Source: Glycomyces luteolus
Lineage (GTDB): Bacteria > Actinomycetota > Actinomycetes > Mycobacteriales > Micromonosporaceae
Direction of reading: 5' to 3'
Length of the DNA stretch: 32,078 nt
NCBI RefSeq assembly: GCF_027622875.1
Contig: NZ_JAPZVP010000006.1
Span: 114,533-146,610 of the forward strand
The notes beneath the pieces are model-generated. The model saw only the letters and a list, made by a program, of their open reading frames with translations. It had not been told where the DNA came from and did not search any database. The position numbers and the translations under genes are program-made. This document shows, in pieces, positions 16,075-24,597 of the stretch; the stretch's first letter is position 1; each line of letters starts with the position of its first letter.

Positions 16075-16320
16075 TGTGCTGACCTTCCGATGCGTGTACT
16101 GGCCGTCTACCAGTGTCCCACCCGCCGGGCGCATTCCGTGAGGGGTCGGCGGCGGGTGTGGTGCGGGTCGGGGCCGCCGCTCCCGGAGGCGGCCCGCGGC
16201 GGGGCGCGTCGCGACGGCCCGCTCGGTGGTCAGCATGAGCGCGGCGACGAGGCAGGCGGTGATGCACAGGAGCAGCACGACCAGGGGGAAGGGCACTTCG
16301 ACGCTGAGGAGTCCCATGGT

Positions 16321-17025
16321 TCAGGCTTTCTTGTCGGGCATCGGCGCCCTGGCGAGCGCGAGCCAGGCGATGAGGACGAAGGCGACGGTGAGGACGGCGT
16401 CGAGGGGGGCGAGCGGCACGCCGTCAGCGGGGAATTCGAAGAAGACGAGGTCCCCGTCGCCGCTGGGCGCCTCGGATGCGGCGATCTGGAGCGGGATCTG
16501 CCGCAGCAGCAGCATGGCGATCAGGACGCCCGCGAGCGTTCCTTTGACGAGGTCGCGGTCGAAGCGGACGATGATCGCGCCGGCCGCCGCTCCGGCGGTC
16601 ACGTAGACCGCGGCCCGGGTGAGGGCGTCGATGGGGGCGGCTCCGTAGAACCCGTCGTAGGCGCTGCTGTCCGTCAGTTCGGCGACGATCACGATCAACT
16701 GCGTGAACGCGAATCCCGCGGCGATCAGGAGGGCGCTGAACAGGGCGTAGGCGGTGCCGAACTCGCGGCGGGTCATTCCGGCGCCGATGGCGGACGGGTA
16801 GGCCTTGACGAAATTGACCCAGCTGATGGCGAGCAGCAGCAGCGGCAGGAAGCCGACCAGGTAATTGCCGTAGTCGGCGTCGAACCCGGTGAGGACTCTG
16901 AAAACGCCCTGGACGGCCTGGAGGAGCGCGTATGCGGCCGCGGCCCACAGGCCGAAGGTCTTGGCGGTGTCGGTGGAGAGCCGTATCGCCAGGCGGTATT
17001 TGCGTTGGGCGAGAAGGGTGTTCAT
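16321..17025 (-). CDS. ABC-2-like permease, third of three
   Basis: This 234-residue membrane protein has about six hydrophobic segments and belongs with the ABC ATPase at 18472. It begins MNTLLAQRKYRLAIRL and carries GAGMTRREFGTAYALF after the second helix. Both features recur in the next two permeases, so the three are paralogues. The ATG at 17025 lies two bases after the stop of the upstream permease (TGACCATG) and is preceded by AAAGG, the same arrangement as its sister. The substrate is unknown; transporters under YtrA-type repressors usually answer to cell-wall-active antibiotics. Confidence 0.87.
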   Translation of the reverse strand: MNTLLAQRKYRLAIRLSTDTAKTFGLWAAAAYALLQAVQGVFRVLTGFDADYGNYLVGFLPLLLLAISWVNFVKAYPSAIGAGMTRREFGTAYALFSALLIAAGFAFTQLIVIVAELTDSSAYDGFYGAAPIDALTRAAVYVTAGAAAGAIIVRFDRDLVKGTLAGVLIAMLLLRQIPLQIAASEAPSGDGDLVFFEFPADGVPLAPLDAVLTVAFVLIAWLALARAPMPDKKA

Positions 17026-17027
17026 GG

Positions 17028-17708
17028 TCAGGCCTTTGCTCGGATCGGGACCGATCGCAGCGCGGCGGCGTTCGCGGCGATCAGGACTGCGGTCAGGGCG
17101 AGTGCGGCGGCCGCCCAGACGGCCGTGGGCCCGCCGGGTTCGAACCACGCGTCGTTGAATTCGAGGTAGAGGATGGCGGCGTAGAGCGCGCCGGCGCCGA
17201 AGAGGACGGCGGCGGTGAACCGGTTGTCCCCGCCGAAGCGGGTGGCGAGGGCGGCGATGAGGGTGCCCGCGAAGAAGTAGATCGGCGTGATCGCGAGATA
17301 TCGGGCGCCCGAGCCGAGCGCTTCGCCGAGGCTGGTCGGCGGTTCGGCGGCGAGCGCGAGCAGGGCGTGCTCAGCGGCGAACCCGGCCGTGAGGTAGGCC
17401 GCGAGTCCGACGGTGGCCAGGGTTCCGAAGACGGCGTAGGCGACGGTGATCTCGCGGCGGGTGCAGCCGCGTGAGATCCACACCGGCAGGTTCGCGTAGA
17501 GCATCATTCCGGCGGTGCCCGCGGCGAACCACTGGAGCACGGCCGCGGTGACGGACCAGAGCCCGAGCTCGAAGACCTCGGCGAACACTGCGGAGAGGGC
17601 GGGGACGAGGACGATGCCGGAGATGAGCCACCAGCGGAGCCAGGAGACGGCACCAGTGAAGAGGCGGCGGCCGAAGCGGTAGCGGCGGTTCGCGAGTGCG
17701 GCGTTCAT
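17028..17708 (-). CDS. ABC-2-like permease, second of three
   Basis: This 226-residue protein has about six membrane segments. It is a paralogue of its neighbours, with NRRYRFGRRL at the N-terminus and SRGCTRREITVAYAVFG in the second loop. Two ATGs are possible: 17714, which overlaps the previous stop, and 17708, which has AAGG seven bases upstream. The second is preferred and gives the same TGACCATG junction as the next gene. It is probably part of one transporter complex with the other two permeases and the ATPase. Confidence 0.87.
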   Translation of the reverse strand: MNAALANRRYRFGRRLFTGAVSWLRWWLISGIVLVPALSAVFAEVFELGLWSVTAAVLQWFAAGTAGMMLYANLPVWISRGCTRREITVAYAVFGTLATVGLAAYLTAGFAAEHALLALAAEPPTSLGEALGSGARYLAITPIYFFAGTLIAALATRFGGDNRFTAAVLFGAGALYAAILYLEFNDAWFEPGGPTAVWAAAALALTAVLIAANAAALRSVPIRAKA

Positions 17709-17710
17709 GG

Positions 17711-18469
17711 TCATGCCTTCTTGCTGTGCAGCGGGATGTCGATGAGGATGCGGCGGGAGGCGATCGCGAGGCCCGCCGCGACGACGGCGATGCCCGTCAG
17801 GACGAGGCCGCGTCCCCAGTCGTCGATGAACCTGCCGAGCACGCCCGCCCAGGACGGGCCGAAGGGCTCGGTGTCGTAGACGGCGTTGTCGAGGCTGAAG
17901 ACGACCACGAGGACCGGGAACAGCAGCAGCCAGCCGCTGCTCTGCCAGCGGTAGGCGGCGGCGCCGATGAGGGCACCGGCGGCGAAGTACGCGAGGTACA
18001 GGAGCGGATAGACCGCGGCGAAGGCGGCCGTCTCGCCCCATGTGCCGATCGCGGTGGTCGCGTTGTCTGCCTGGATGCCCTGGGTCCAGTCCATGGCGCC
18101 GTAGTAGACGCGTTCGATGAGGAGCCCGGCGAAGACGAGCACGCCCAGCGCGGCCGACCACAGGAGACCGAAGACGCCCATGGCGACGCTGAGTTCGCGG
18201 CGGGTCATGCCGGTGGCGATCATGTTGGGCACCAGCACGTAGAGGAAGCCCCCGGCGACGAACGCGGTGAACCACTTGGCGATGTTCGCGGTGTAGAACC
18301 AGGTCGAGAGGTCGATCTCGTTGTACTGCGAGAGCGAGAGCGGTCCGAGGAAGGCGATGGCGACTGCGGCGATGATCCAGTACTTGAAGTAGTTGAGGGC
18401 CGCCTGGGCGATCCCGAGGCCGAGGGTGAAGCGGCGGTTGGGAAGGGTGAGGTTCTGCAGGGCGAGCAT
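17711..18469 (-). CDS. ABC-2-like permease, first of three
   Basis: This 252-residue membrane protein follows the ATPase gene by two bases. It has about six hydrophobic segments, a PNRRFTLGLGI N-terminus and ATGMTRRELSVAMGVFG after the second helix, so it is paralogous to the next two permeases but slightly longer. The large loop after helix 1 (SQYNEIDLSTWFY) and the one holding VYYGAMDWTQGIQADN may be exposed outside. The gene order places it as the primary partner of the ATPase. Confidence 0.87.
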   Translation of the reverse strand: MLALQNLTLPNRRFTLGLGIAQAALNYFKYWIIAAVAIAFLGPLSLSQYNEIDLSTWFYTANIAKWFTAFVAGGFLYVLVPNMIATGMTRRELSVAMGVFGLLWSAALGVLVFAGLLIERVYYGAMDWTQGIQADNATTAIGTWGETAAFAAVYPLLYLAYFAAGALIGAAAYRWQSSGWLLLFPVLVVVFSLDNAVYDTEPFGPSWAGVLGRFIDDWGRGLVLTGIAVVAAGLAIASRRILIDIPLHSKKA

Positions 18470-18471
18470 CG

Positions 18472-19347
18472 TCAGGCTCCGTTCCGGCTCGGCTCGGTGA
18501 GGTGGATGAAGAGGTCCTGGAGGCCGACCGGTCCGATCTCGAGTCCGGCAGCGGCGGCGCGCTCGCGGGTGCCGGGGCCGAAGGCCGCGACGGTGACGCT
18601 CTTGGTGCCGCCGAGCTGCTGCTCGGCGAGGACTTCGAGTCCGGCGGCGACGTCGTCGACGGCGGCGGCCGGACCGGTGAGGGTGGCGCCCAGGTCCTGG
18701 AGGACCTCGAGCTCCTCGTGGCGGAGGATGCGTCCCTTGTCGACGATGATGACCTCTTCGAGGTAGTTGGCGACCTCGTCGATGAGGTGGGTGGAGAGGA
18801 TGACGGTGTGGGGCCGGTCCATGTACTCGGCGAGGAGCTCCTTGTAGAACGCGTCCCGGGTGGGGGCGTCCATGCCGAGGTGGACTTCGTCGAACATGGT
18901 GAGCTCGGCGCGGGCGGCGAGGCCGCAGATCGCGGCGAGGATGGAGCGCTTGCCGCGGGAGAGCTCGCGGACCTTCTTCTTGAGCGGCAGCTCGAAGCGC
19001 TCGGCGAGCTTGAGGGCGTAGGCGGTGTCGAAGCCGGGCCGGATCTGGCCGGTCTCGATGGCGGCCTTGACGGTGTCGGAGTCGTCGAAGTCGCCGCCTT
19101 CGCGGATGAGGGCGACGCGCGAGACGATCCCGGCGTTCTCCCACACGGGTTCGCCGCCCACGAGGATCTCGCCGCTGGTGGGTTTGCGGAAGGCGGCGAG
19201 GAGGCTCAGGAGGCTGGTCTTGCCGGCGCCGTTGCGGCCGAGCAGGCCGTAGATCTTCCCGGCCTCGAGGTCGAGGTTCACGTCGGCGAGGGCGTCGCCG
19301 TCGCGGTACTTGAGGGTGACGTCGCGGAGGGTGGCGGAGAAGCTCAT
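18472..19347 (-). CDS. ABC transporter ATPase of a YtrA-type operon
   Basis: This 291-residue nucleotide-binding subunit energises the three permeases that follow. Walker A is GRNGAGKT (37-44). The signature is LSRGKRS (129-135) in place of LSGGQ. Walker B is ELTMFDEVH with Asp153 and Glu154, where the usual Pro after Glu is Val. The switch His is His187. The last ~70 residues form a C-terminal extension of unknown role. The ATG overlaps the stop of the GntR gene in ATGA, so repressor and ATPase are translated together. Confidence 0.93.
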   Translation of the reverse strand: MSFSATLRDVTLKYRDGDALADVNLDLEAGKIYGLLGRNGAGKTSLLSLLAAFRKPTSGEILVGGEPVWENAGIVSRVALIREGGDFDDSDTVKAAIETGQIRPGFDTAYALKLAERFELPLKKKVRELSRGKRSILAAICGLAARAELTMFDEVHLGMDAPTRDAFYKELLAEYMDRPHTVILSTHLIDEVANYLEEVIIVDKGRILRHEELEVLQDLGATLTGPAAAVDDVAAGLEVLAEQQLGGTKSVTVAAFGPGTRERAAAAGLEIGPVGLQDLFIHLTEPSRNGA

Positions 19348-19709
19348 TTGCGGGCGCCTTCCTGTGCTTCGAGGTAGTCGATGATGTCGGTGAGGGTGAT
19401 GCCCGCCTGGCGGGCCTCTTGGACGAGGGGGGCGAGCACGCGTTCGAAGAACCGCTCGCGGAAGTCGGCGGCGAGCCGCTCGCGGGCGTCCTCGGCGACG
19501 AACATGCCGACGCCGCGCTGCTTGTAGAGGACGCCTTCGTCGACCAGCTCCCGGAACGCCTTCTGCGCGGTGGCCGGGTTGATCTGGTAGAAGGCGGCGT
19601 ACTGGTTGGTCGACATGACCTTGCCTCCCGGTTCGAGCGAGCCGTTCATGATCTCGGCCTTGATCTGATCGGCGATCTGCCGATAGATCGGTGTGCCGTC
19701 ATCGAACAT
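19344..19709 (-). CDS. GntR-family regulator, YtrA subfamily
   Basis: This 121-residue protein has the winged HTH of GntR regulators (about 5-75: PIYRQIADQIKAEIMNGSL, then NPATAQKAFRELVDEGVLYKQRGVGMFV) and only a short helical tail for dimerisation. That is the layout of the YtrA subfamily, which usually represses the ABC operon it belongs to. GAAGGAGG lies five bases before the ATG. A perfect inverted repeat on its own promoter is the obvious target, so autorepression of the whole five-gene operon is inferred. Confidence 0.95.
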   Translation of the reverse strand: MFDDGTPIYRQIADQIKAEIMNGSLEPGGKVMSTNQYAAFYQINPATAQKAFRELVDEGVLYKQRGVGMFVAEDARERLAADFRERFFERVLAPLVQEARQAGITLTDIIDYLEAQEGARK

Positions 19710-19751
19710 CTCGCCTCCTTCGGTCTAGTGCGAATGGTTGGTCGGTTCAGA

Positions 19752-19775
19752 GGTTCATTACTTGACTAATGAACC
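19752..19775. promoter_or_regulatory. YtrA-type operator
   Basis: The exact 9-base arms GGTTCATTA (19752-19760) and TAATGAACC (19767-19775) are separated by six bases. The site covers the downstream part of the -10 and the expected transcription start of the operon, 42 bases before the repressor gene. Confidence 0.8.
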
Positions 19776-19803
19776 ATAGCACGTCGATGCCGAAGCGTGT
19801 CAA
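19773..19803 (-). promoter_or_regulatory. Promoter of the YtrA-type ABC operon
   Basis: On the minus strand a perfect TTGACA (19803-19798) and TATGGT (19778-19773) are 19 bases apart. The inverted repeat overlaps the -10, as expected for a repressor site. The spacer is slightly long. Confidence 0.65.
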
Positions 19804-19898
19804 CCCGAGCAGGCGCGCACCGGCCCGGGCCCGGCCTCGCGGGAATGGCGGGTTCGGTGAAAGATGTTGTGGCGCTTGTGGTTTGGTGGCAGTGAGAG

Positions 19899-19955
19899 TT
19901 ACGACATTCGGGTCACCGAGGGGCCGCGGTTGTCGATGGAGAGAGCGGTGGAGCG
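19899..19955 (-). pseudogene. Relic of the 3' end of an AfsR-like gene
   Basis: Read on the minus strand just after the ABC exporter stop, 19 codons (RRSTALSIDNRGPSVTRMS) end in TAA at 19901-19899. They resemble the last residues of the intact AfsR-like protein encoded at 24598, which end LPIENRGGSAPHMP and a stop. The two stop codons fall at the same aligned position. Similarity continues for about 40 bases past the stop (19858-19898 against 24556-24597), for example 21 of 27 bases at 19858-19884. No other part of such a gene is present here. It is probably what is left of a second copy, or one edge of a duplicated or inserted segment. Confidence 0.6.
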
Positions 19956-19968
19956 ACGCTGGGCTCTT

Positions 19969-21747
19969 CTATCGATACGACCTGGCTTGCAGCTCGAACA
20001 TCTCCGCGTAATGACCGTTGGCGGCCATGAGTTCCTCATGGCTGCCCGCTTCGGCGATGCCGCCGTCTTCGACCACGACGATGAGATCGGCCATGCGGAC
20101 GGTCGAGAAGCGGTGCGATACCAGCACGGTGATGCCACCGGTGTTCGCGGCCGTCGTGGCCGACGCGGCCGCGAAGCGTTCGAACAGGGCCGATTCCGAT
20201 TCGGGATCGATGGCCGCAGTAGGCTCGTCCAGCAGCAGGAGAACGGGATCGTTCCGCATGAACGACCGTGCCAGAGCCACTCGTTGCCATTGCCCCCCTG
20301 AGAGTTCCACCCCTCCGGAGAACCTCGACCCGATCTGGGTGTCGAGTCCGGACGGCAGGTGCTCGACCACGCCCTCGGCGTCCGCCCTGACGACCGCGTG
20401 TTCGATCGCCGCTCTGTCGTCCAGCCGGGGGAGGTCACCGATGCCGATCGCCTCCTTGGTCTCGAACTCGAACTTGACGAAGTCCTGGAATCCCGCCGAC
20501 ATGGCCCGGCGCCAGCTCTCGGGGTCGATCTGCCGCAGGTCCTGCCCGTCCACCTCGATGGTTCCCCGGCTCGGATCATAAAACCGCGCGAGCAGTTTTA
20601 CCAAAGTGGACTTTCCGGCGCCGTTGTCGCCGACGAATGCCACCGTGCTTCCGGCGGGAAGGAAGAGGTCGACGGATTCAAGGCTGGCCCGCTGCGCTCC
20701 TGGATAGGAGAACGTGACGTCGCTGAATCTGATGCCGGTCTCCAGGCGAGCGGGCGCCGGAGACAGCTCACCGGTCGGAGCGTGCGACCGCGCGTAGTCC
20801 CTCAGCCAGCGGAAGTTGGCGACGGTTCCGAGTGCCCACGTCAGCTCGTTGGACGAGTTCGACAGCTCGGCTGCCGCTCGATCGACCTGGGGCACCAGCA
20901 ATACGACCATGACGATCTCGCTCGGGCCGACGGTTCCCTGCGTTGACAGCCAGACGACGAACCCGATGGCGCCGCCGTAGCCGAGCGCCGAGACGATTCT
21001 TCCGATCACGTCGATGCCGGCTGCGCGCTTCGCCGCCGCCCATCGCGGTTCGTCGCGCTGCGAGTGGAGCAGCGCGAGCCGCTCGGTGATGAAGTCGCCG
21101 AGCCTGAAGGTTCGGACTTCGAGTCCGTGGCGAGGTGATTTGGCGATTTCGGTGAGCATGTCGATCATGCGGTGTCGATCGGCGGTCGCCTCCATGGCCC
21201 GCAACCGGAGCCGCCCCGCTCTGCCCGCGCACAATACGCGCACGGTCCCCAGCAGGGGCAGCAGGATGAACAGCGGATGCACGACTACGAGCAGCGCCAG
21301 GACCGTGACGGATCCGGCCGCAACAGCGAGGGCGCTCGCGAGGGTCGTCGCACCGTACTTGAGGTATCGGGACTCCTCCCGGATCACTGCCAACCGGTCC
21401 GCGACATCGGGGCGTTCATGATGTTCCAGACCGGGGATGCCGGTGGTGATGGCGAGGAGTTCCCGGTTCAAGCTGCCCTCGACGCGGTCTTCCATCGCCG
21501 ACTGCACCGCGCTGGAGAGGATGCGGCACCCGAAATAGGCGATGATGGCGCCCGCCAGGACAACCATTCCCCGCAGCACACCGTCCCCGGCGGCGATGCC
21601 GTCGACCACGAGACCGAGTCCGTAGGTCTGCAGCGGCACGGCGACGGCGATGATGATCGCCGCGGAGAACTCGGCGGCGGCCAGCAACGGCGCCGACCTG
21701 ATGACCAGACCGAACAGTGTCAGGCCCGAACGGAATGTCTCACGCAT
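19969..21747 (-). CDS. Type-1 ABC exporter subunit A
   Basis: This 592-residue fused exporter half has six membrane helices in about 10-320 and an ATPase domain in about 338-585. Walker A is GDNGAGKST (373-381), the signature is LSGGQWQRVALAR (482-494), Walker B is LLLLDEPT with catalytic Glu508, and the switch is SHR. The Trp after LSGGQ is common in exporters of lantibiotic clusters such as NisT, so a peptide or lipid substrate is possible. There is no N-terminal peptidase domain. The ATG at 21747 has AAGGAG six bases upstream and overlaps the partner gene by eight bases. It likely forms a heterodimer with that partner. Confidence 0.92.
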   Translation of the reverse strand: MRETFRSGLTLFGLVIRSAPLLAAAEFSAAIIIAVAVPLQTYGLGLVVDGIAAGDGVLRGMVVLAGAIIAYFGCRILSSAVQSAMEDRVEGSLNRELLAITTGIPGLEHHERPDVADRLAVIREESRYLKYGATTLASALAVAAGSVTVLALLVVVHPLFILLPLLGTVRVLCAGRAGRLRLRAMEATADRHRMIDMLTEIAKSPRHGLEVRTFRLGDFITERLALLHSQRDEPRWAAAKRAAGIDVIGRIVSALGYGGAIGFVVWLSTQGTVGPSEIVMVVLLVPQVDRAAAELSNSSNELTWALGTVANFRWLRDYARSHAPTGELSPAPARLETGIRFSDVTFSYPGAQRASLESVDLFLPAGSTVAFVGDNGAGKSTLVKLLARFYDPSRGTIEVDGQDLRQIDPESWRRAMSAGFQDFVKFEFETKEAIGIGDLPRLDDRAAIEHAVVRADAEGVVEHLPSGLDTQIGSRFSGGVELSGGQWQRVALARSFMRNDPVLLLLDEPTAAIDPESESALFERFAAASATTAANTGGITVLVSHRFSTVRMADLIVVVEDGGIAEAGSHEELMAANGHYAEMFELQARSYR

Positions 21748-23551
21748 GCTCGGCTCCTTGCGCATACCGCTCCGCCTGGCGGCGGAACATGGTCGCATAG
21801 CGCCCCTCGGATTTGAGCAGTTCCTCGTGCGTGCCGGCCTCAGCGATACGGCCGTCCTCCAGCACGCAGATGCGGTCCGCGCCTCTGACCACTGAGAAGC
21901 GGTGGGAAATGATCATCGATGTCGCACCGGCGGTCAACTCCAGGTAGCGGTCGACCATGTCGGCTTCTCCCCTGACGTCCAATGCGGCCGCGGGTTCGTC
22001 CAGCACCAGCACACTTGCGCCATTGCGAAGCGAGTAGAGCGCGCGCGCGAGCGCGACCCGCTGCCATTCACCCCCGGAAAGGTCGACGCCGCCTTCGAGC
22101 GTCTTCGCGAGCACCGTCTCGGCGCCGTGCGGGAGTGTTCCGATCAACTTCGCGATCCCGGCCAGCTTCGTAGCTTCCCGCAGCTGCTGATCCGGGTCGT
22201 GCACGCCGGCCCGGGAGTTGAAGACGATGTTCTCGGTCATGCTGAACGGCAGCCGGATGAAGTCCTGGGGAATCGGCGCGATTCGGTCCTGCCACGCGTG
22301 GATTCCCGGCTCTCCCAGTTCCGACAAGTCAACGCCTTGAATGAGAATCCTTCCCTTGATCGGCCGGTACATGCCGGCCATCAGCTTCACCAAGGTCGAC
22401 TTGCCGGCACCATTGACCCCCACGAGCGCCAATGCCTCCCCCGAGTGGAGGGACAGGTCGAGGTCGCGCAAGATGTAGTCCGCGGAAGCGCCCGACTCCG
22501 GGTACTTGAACCACACACCGTCGAAGCGCACCAACGGTTCTGACTCATCAGCGGGCTCGGTCCGGGTGGCGGTTCCCATGAGTCTCGGGCCGTTGGCCTT
22601 CGCAACGAGCCCCGGGAGGGACTCCACAGCGTCCAGCGCTTCGAGCCCTCGTCGCAGACGCGAAGCCGAGTGCCCGTCAACGGACATCCCGAGACTGAGC
22701 ATCGCGACCAGGGCTGTGGTGGCGACGGTCAACGAGAGCTCACCGCTCGCGGCCTGCCGACCGATCACCACCGCGATCCCGGCCATGACGGCCAGGTGAA
22801 TCCCGTAGATCAAGAGCGTCGGGAACACCGCCTTGCGCCGCTCCTCCCAGAGCGGAGTCATAGCGTCCGTCCACACACGGAGGTATCGGTCCACGAACCA
22901 GCTCGAAAGGCCGAACACCCGGACCTCCTTGGCCGCCGCGCCCATGGGAAGGTCGAACAGGTACGCGTACCGCCGCTGTTCTTCGGTCAAGTCGTCCAGT
23001 TGATCGGATTCAGCTCGCAGCAGCCTCGCCGAATACCACTCCAGCAGGAAGTTCGAGGCGAGCAGGATGACCGCCGCGACCCAGGAGAAACTCACAGCGA
23101 GCACCGCCGCGGAACCCACCGCCGTCAACCGGGCGTTGACGAGACCGCCCATCGACTCGATGCCGGTGCTCACCCCGAAACTACCGATCCCCTGCGCACG
23201 GCTCACACGGTCCTGCACCTCACGGCTTTCCAGATGGCTGATGTGCGTGGAGTCGAGCAGCGGCCCGACGATGCGGGCGTGCGTGGCCTGTTCAAGGTCG
23301 TAGATCGTGCGGAGCGTCACGAGGTCCTGGAGCACCGGTTGCACCGAGGTCAAGGCGAAAACGGCGACGAGCGCCGCACTCAGCCAGGCGAACGTGCTCA
23401 ACGAAGCCGAGCCGACACCGGGCACGGCGCCGACGACTTGCCCGATCAGAAAAGTCAGAGCGACGGCGAGGACTGCCGAGAACAATGACGACGCCAGGAG
23501 CAGGATGATGCCCTTGCCCTGTGAAGCAGTGAATCTGATGAGCGCGATCAT
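21740..23551 (-). CDS. Type-1 ABC exporter subunit B
   Basis: This 603-residue partner of the downstream exporter has membrane helices in about 1-310 and an ATPase domain in about 340-590. It has Walker A GVNGAGKST, signature LSGGEWQRVALARA, Walker B VLVLDEPAAALD and SHR. Both ATPase sites keep a catalytic Glu, so neither looks dead, unlike many heterodimeric exporters. The ATG at 23551 (AAGGGA six bases upstream) is preferred to the TTG one codon earlier. The overlap with subunit A implies coupled synthesis. No precursor peptide gene is visible next to it. Confidence 0.92.
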   Translation of the reverse strand: MIALIRFTASQGKGIILLLASSLFSAVLAVALTFLIGQVVGAVPGVGSASLSTFAWLSAALVAVFALTSVQPVLQDLVTLRTIYDLEQATHARIVGPLLDSTHISHLESREVQDRVSRAQGIGSFGVSTGIESMGGLVNARLTAVGSAAVLAVSFSWVAAVILLASNFLLEWYSARLLRAESDQLDDLTEEQRRYAYLFDLPMGAAAKEVRVFGLSSWFVDRYLRVWTDAMTPLWEERRKAVFPTLLIYGIHLAVMAGIAVVIGRQAASGELSLTVATTALVAMLSLGMSVDGHSASRLRRGLEALDAVESLPGLVAKANGPRLMGTATRTEPADESEPLVRFDGVWFKYPESGASADYILRDLDLSLHSGEALALVGVNGAGKSTLVKLMAGMYRPIKGRILIQGVDLSELGEPGIHAWQDRIAPIPQDFIRLPFSMTENIVFNSRAGVHDPDQQLREATKLAGIAKLIGTLPHGAETVLAKTLEGGVDLSGGEWQRVALARALYSLRNGASVLVLDEPAAALDVRGEADMVDRYLELTAGATSMIISHRFSVVRGADRICVLEDGRIAEAGTHEELLKSEGRYATMFRRQAERYAQGAEHA

Positions 23552-23637
23552 CAACTGTCCCTTGGCGTCGTCATACTGAAAAGTGCTGGAGTGAAGCTGT
23601 GCGTCCCCTCATCGATTACTGAGCTGTTGCGCGCAGA

Positions 23638-24324
23638 TCAGATGACGGATTGAGTGACGGATTTGAGCCAGAAGGCCTTCATGCGCTCGACTGCACGGGG
23701 GTGGTCTTGCGGACGGTGCCCGGTTCCTTCCAGAACGAGGTGGGCCGCGCCCTCGTTTGCAAGCACGGCGGCGATCTCCCCGTACATGGGCGCACCGGCC
23801 CCGGTGACGACCAAGGTCGGGATGCGTGAGGGAACGGTCAGATCAACATCGAATTCCCAGGGTGGAACGATCGCGCGCAAGAGCGTTCCCTTGGCCTCCA
23901 ACTCATCGGCGGCGCCCTTGGGGGCTACGCCCATGGCGTTGAGGAACCTCTCGGCGAAAGCCCGGCCGCTCAACGTCGCGTCCTCACAGAGTTCGAAGAC
24001 AGGGGTCATGGCGGCGATGTGCGCCTCAACCGCAGTTCGGCCGCGCGCCAGTGCCAATGTCGCTGGTTCGAACAGCACCAAGCTGCGGACAAGATCCGGA
24101 TGGCGTTCGGCGAGCAAGAAGGCGGCGATCGCTCCGTAGGAGTGTGCGACCACGTGACCCGGCTCGGACATGAGGGCCCCTACCGCCGCTGCGGTTAGGT
24201 GCGGGTCGTTGGACTTGGCGATGGATCCGACAAAGTGGAAATCCGCACACTCCATGTCAGCGGCCTGCAGCGGCCATGCTTCGTGACCGGAGCGGCCCGC
24301 GCCGTGAATGAAGAATGCTGTCAT
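23638..24324 (-). CDS. Alpha/beta-hydrolase
   Basis: This 228-residue cytoplasmic hydrolase opens with FFIHGAGRSG (oxyanion HG motif). The nucleophile is Ser62 in the elbow VAHSYGA and the catalytic His is His203 in GTGHRPQDHP; the acid is probably in the strand LVVTGAGAP region. The cap is small. It lies 86 bases upstream of the exporter pair on the same strand, with no terminator between, so the three are probably one operon. The mRNA seems leaderless: a promoter ends seven bases before the ATG and no Shine-Dalgarno is seen. The substrate is unknown; hydrolysis of the exported compound or of an ester precursor would fit the context. Confidence 0.88.
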   Translation of the reverse strand: MTAFFIHGAGRSGHEAWPLQAADMECADFHFVGSIAKSNDPHLTAAAVGALMSEPGHVVAHSYGAIAAFLLAERHPDLVRSLVLFEPATLALARGRTAVEAHIAAMTPVFELCEDATLSGRAFAERFLNAMGVAPKGAADELEAKGTLLRAIVPPWEFDVDLTVPSRIPTLVVTGAGAPMYGEIAAVLANEGAAHLVLEGTGHRPQDHPRAVERMKAFWLKSVTQSVI

Positions 24325-24331
24325 TCGCGGT

Positions 24332-24361
24332 ACCGTAGGCCGCTCTCAGGCCGAACGTCAA
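24332..24361 (-). promoter_or_regulatory. Leaderless promoter of the hydrolase-exporter operon
   Basis: On the minus strand TTGACG (24361-24356), an 18-base spacer and TACGGT (24337-24332) end seven bases before the ATG, so transcription would start at the start codon. Confidence 0.55.
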
Positions 24362-24377
24362 ACACGTTTCCGTTCGG
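24351..24377. promoter_or_regulatory. Inverted repeat over the -35 of the hydrolase operon
   Basis: The exact 7-base arms CCGAACG (24351-24357) and CGTTCGG (24371-24377) lie 13 bases apart and overlap the -35. This is a candidate operator for an unidentified regulator. The rest of 24378-24597 holds no gene I can support. Confidence 0.45.
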
Positions 24378-24597
24378 CAGGCCACATCGAGCCGTGCCCA
24401 CTCAGGACTGGTTTGCTCCACGCCGCTTTGCTACCGCTGAGGAAGTGGACAGAGACTGACCGCGGACATTCCACTGAGACGCAACGGTGGGGCCAGCCCA
24501 TAACTGTCAACCGGGCATTTCGCCTGAGAACCTACACGCGTCGGCCCGCGCTCGTTGAAAGGTGTTGCGGTGCTTGAGTTCTCCGTGCCGTTGCGAG

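Noticed and set aside
16001..16267. 88-codon minus-strand ORF overlapping the start of def
   Set aside because: It has no ribosome binding site and overlaps def out of frame; composition alone does not support it.
23552..23637. Very short ORFs between hydrolase and exporter as RiPP precursors
   Set aside because: The candidates are only 7 and 13 codons long, without ribosome binding sites or a recognisable core. No lanthipeptide or other maturation enzyme is present.
24358..24501. 47-codon minus-strand ORF upstream of the hydrolase (possible precursor peptide)
   Set aside because: It has no Shine-Dalgarno and no leader-core pattern, and its stop lies within the hydrolase promoter. A TTGACA just before it lacks a matching -10.
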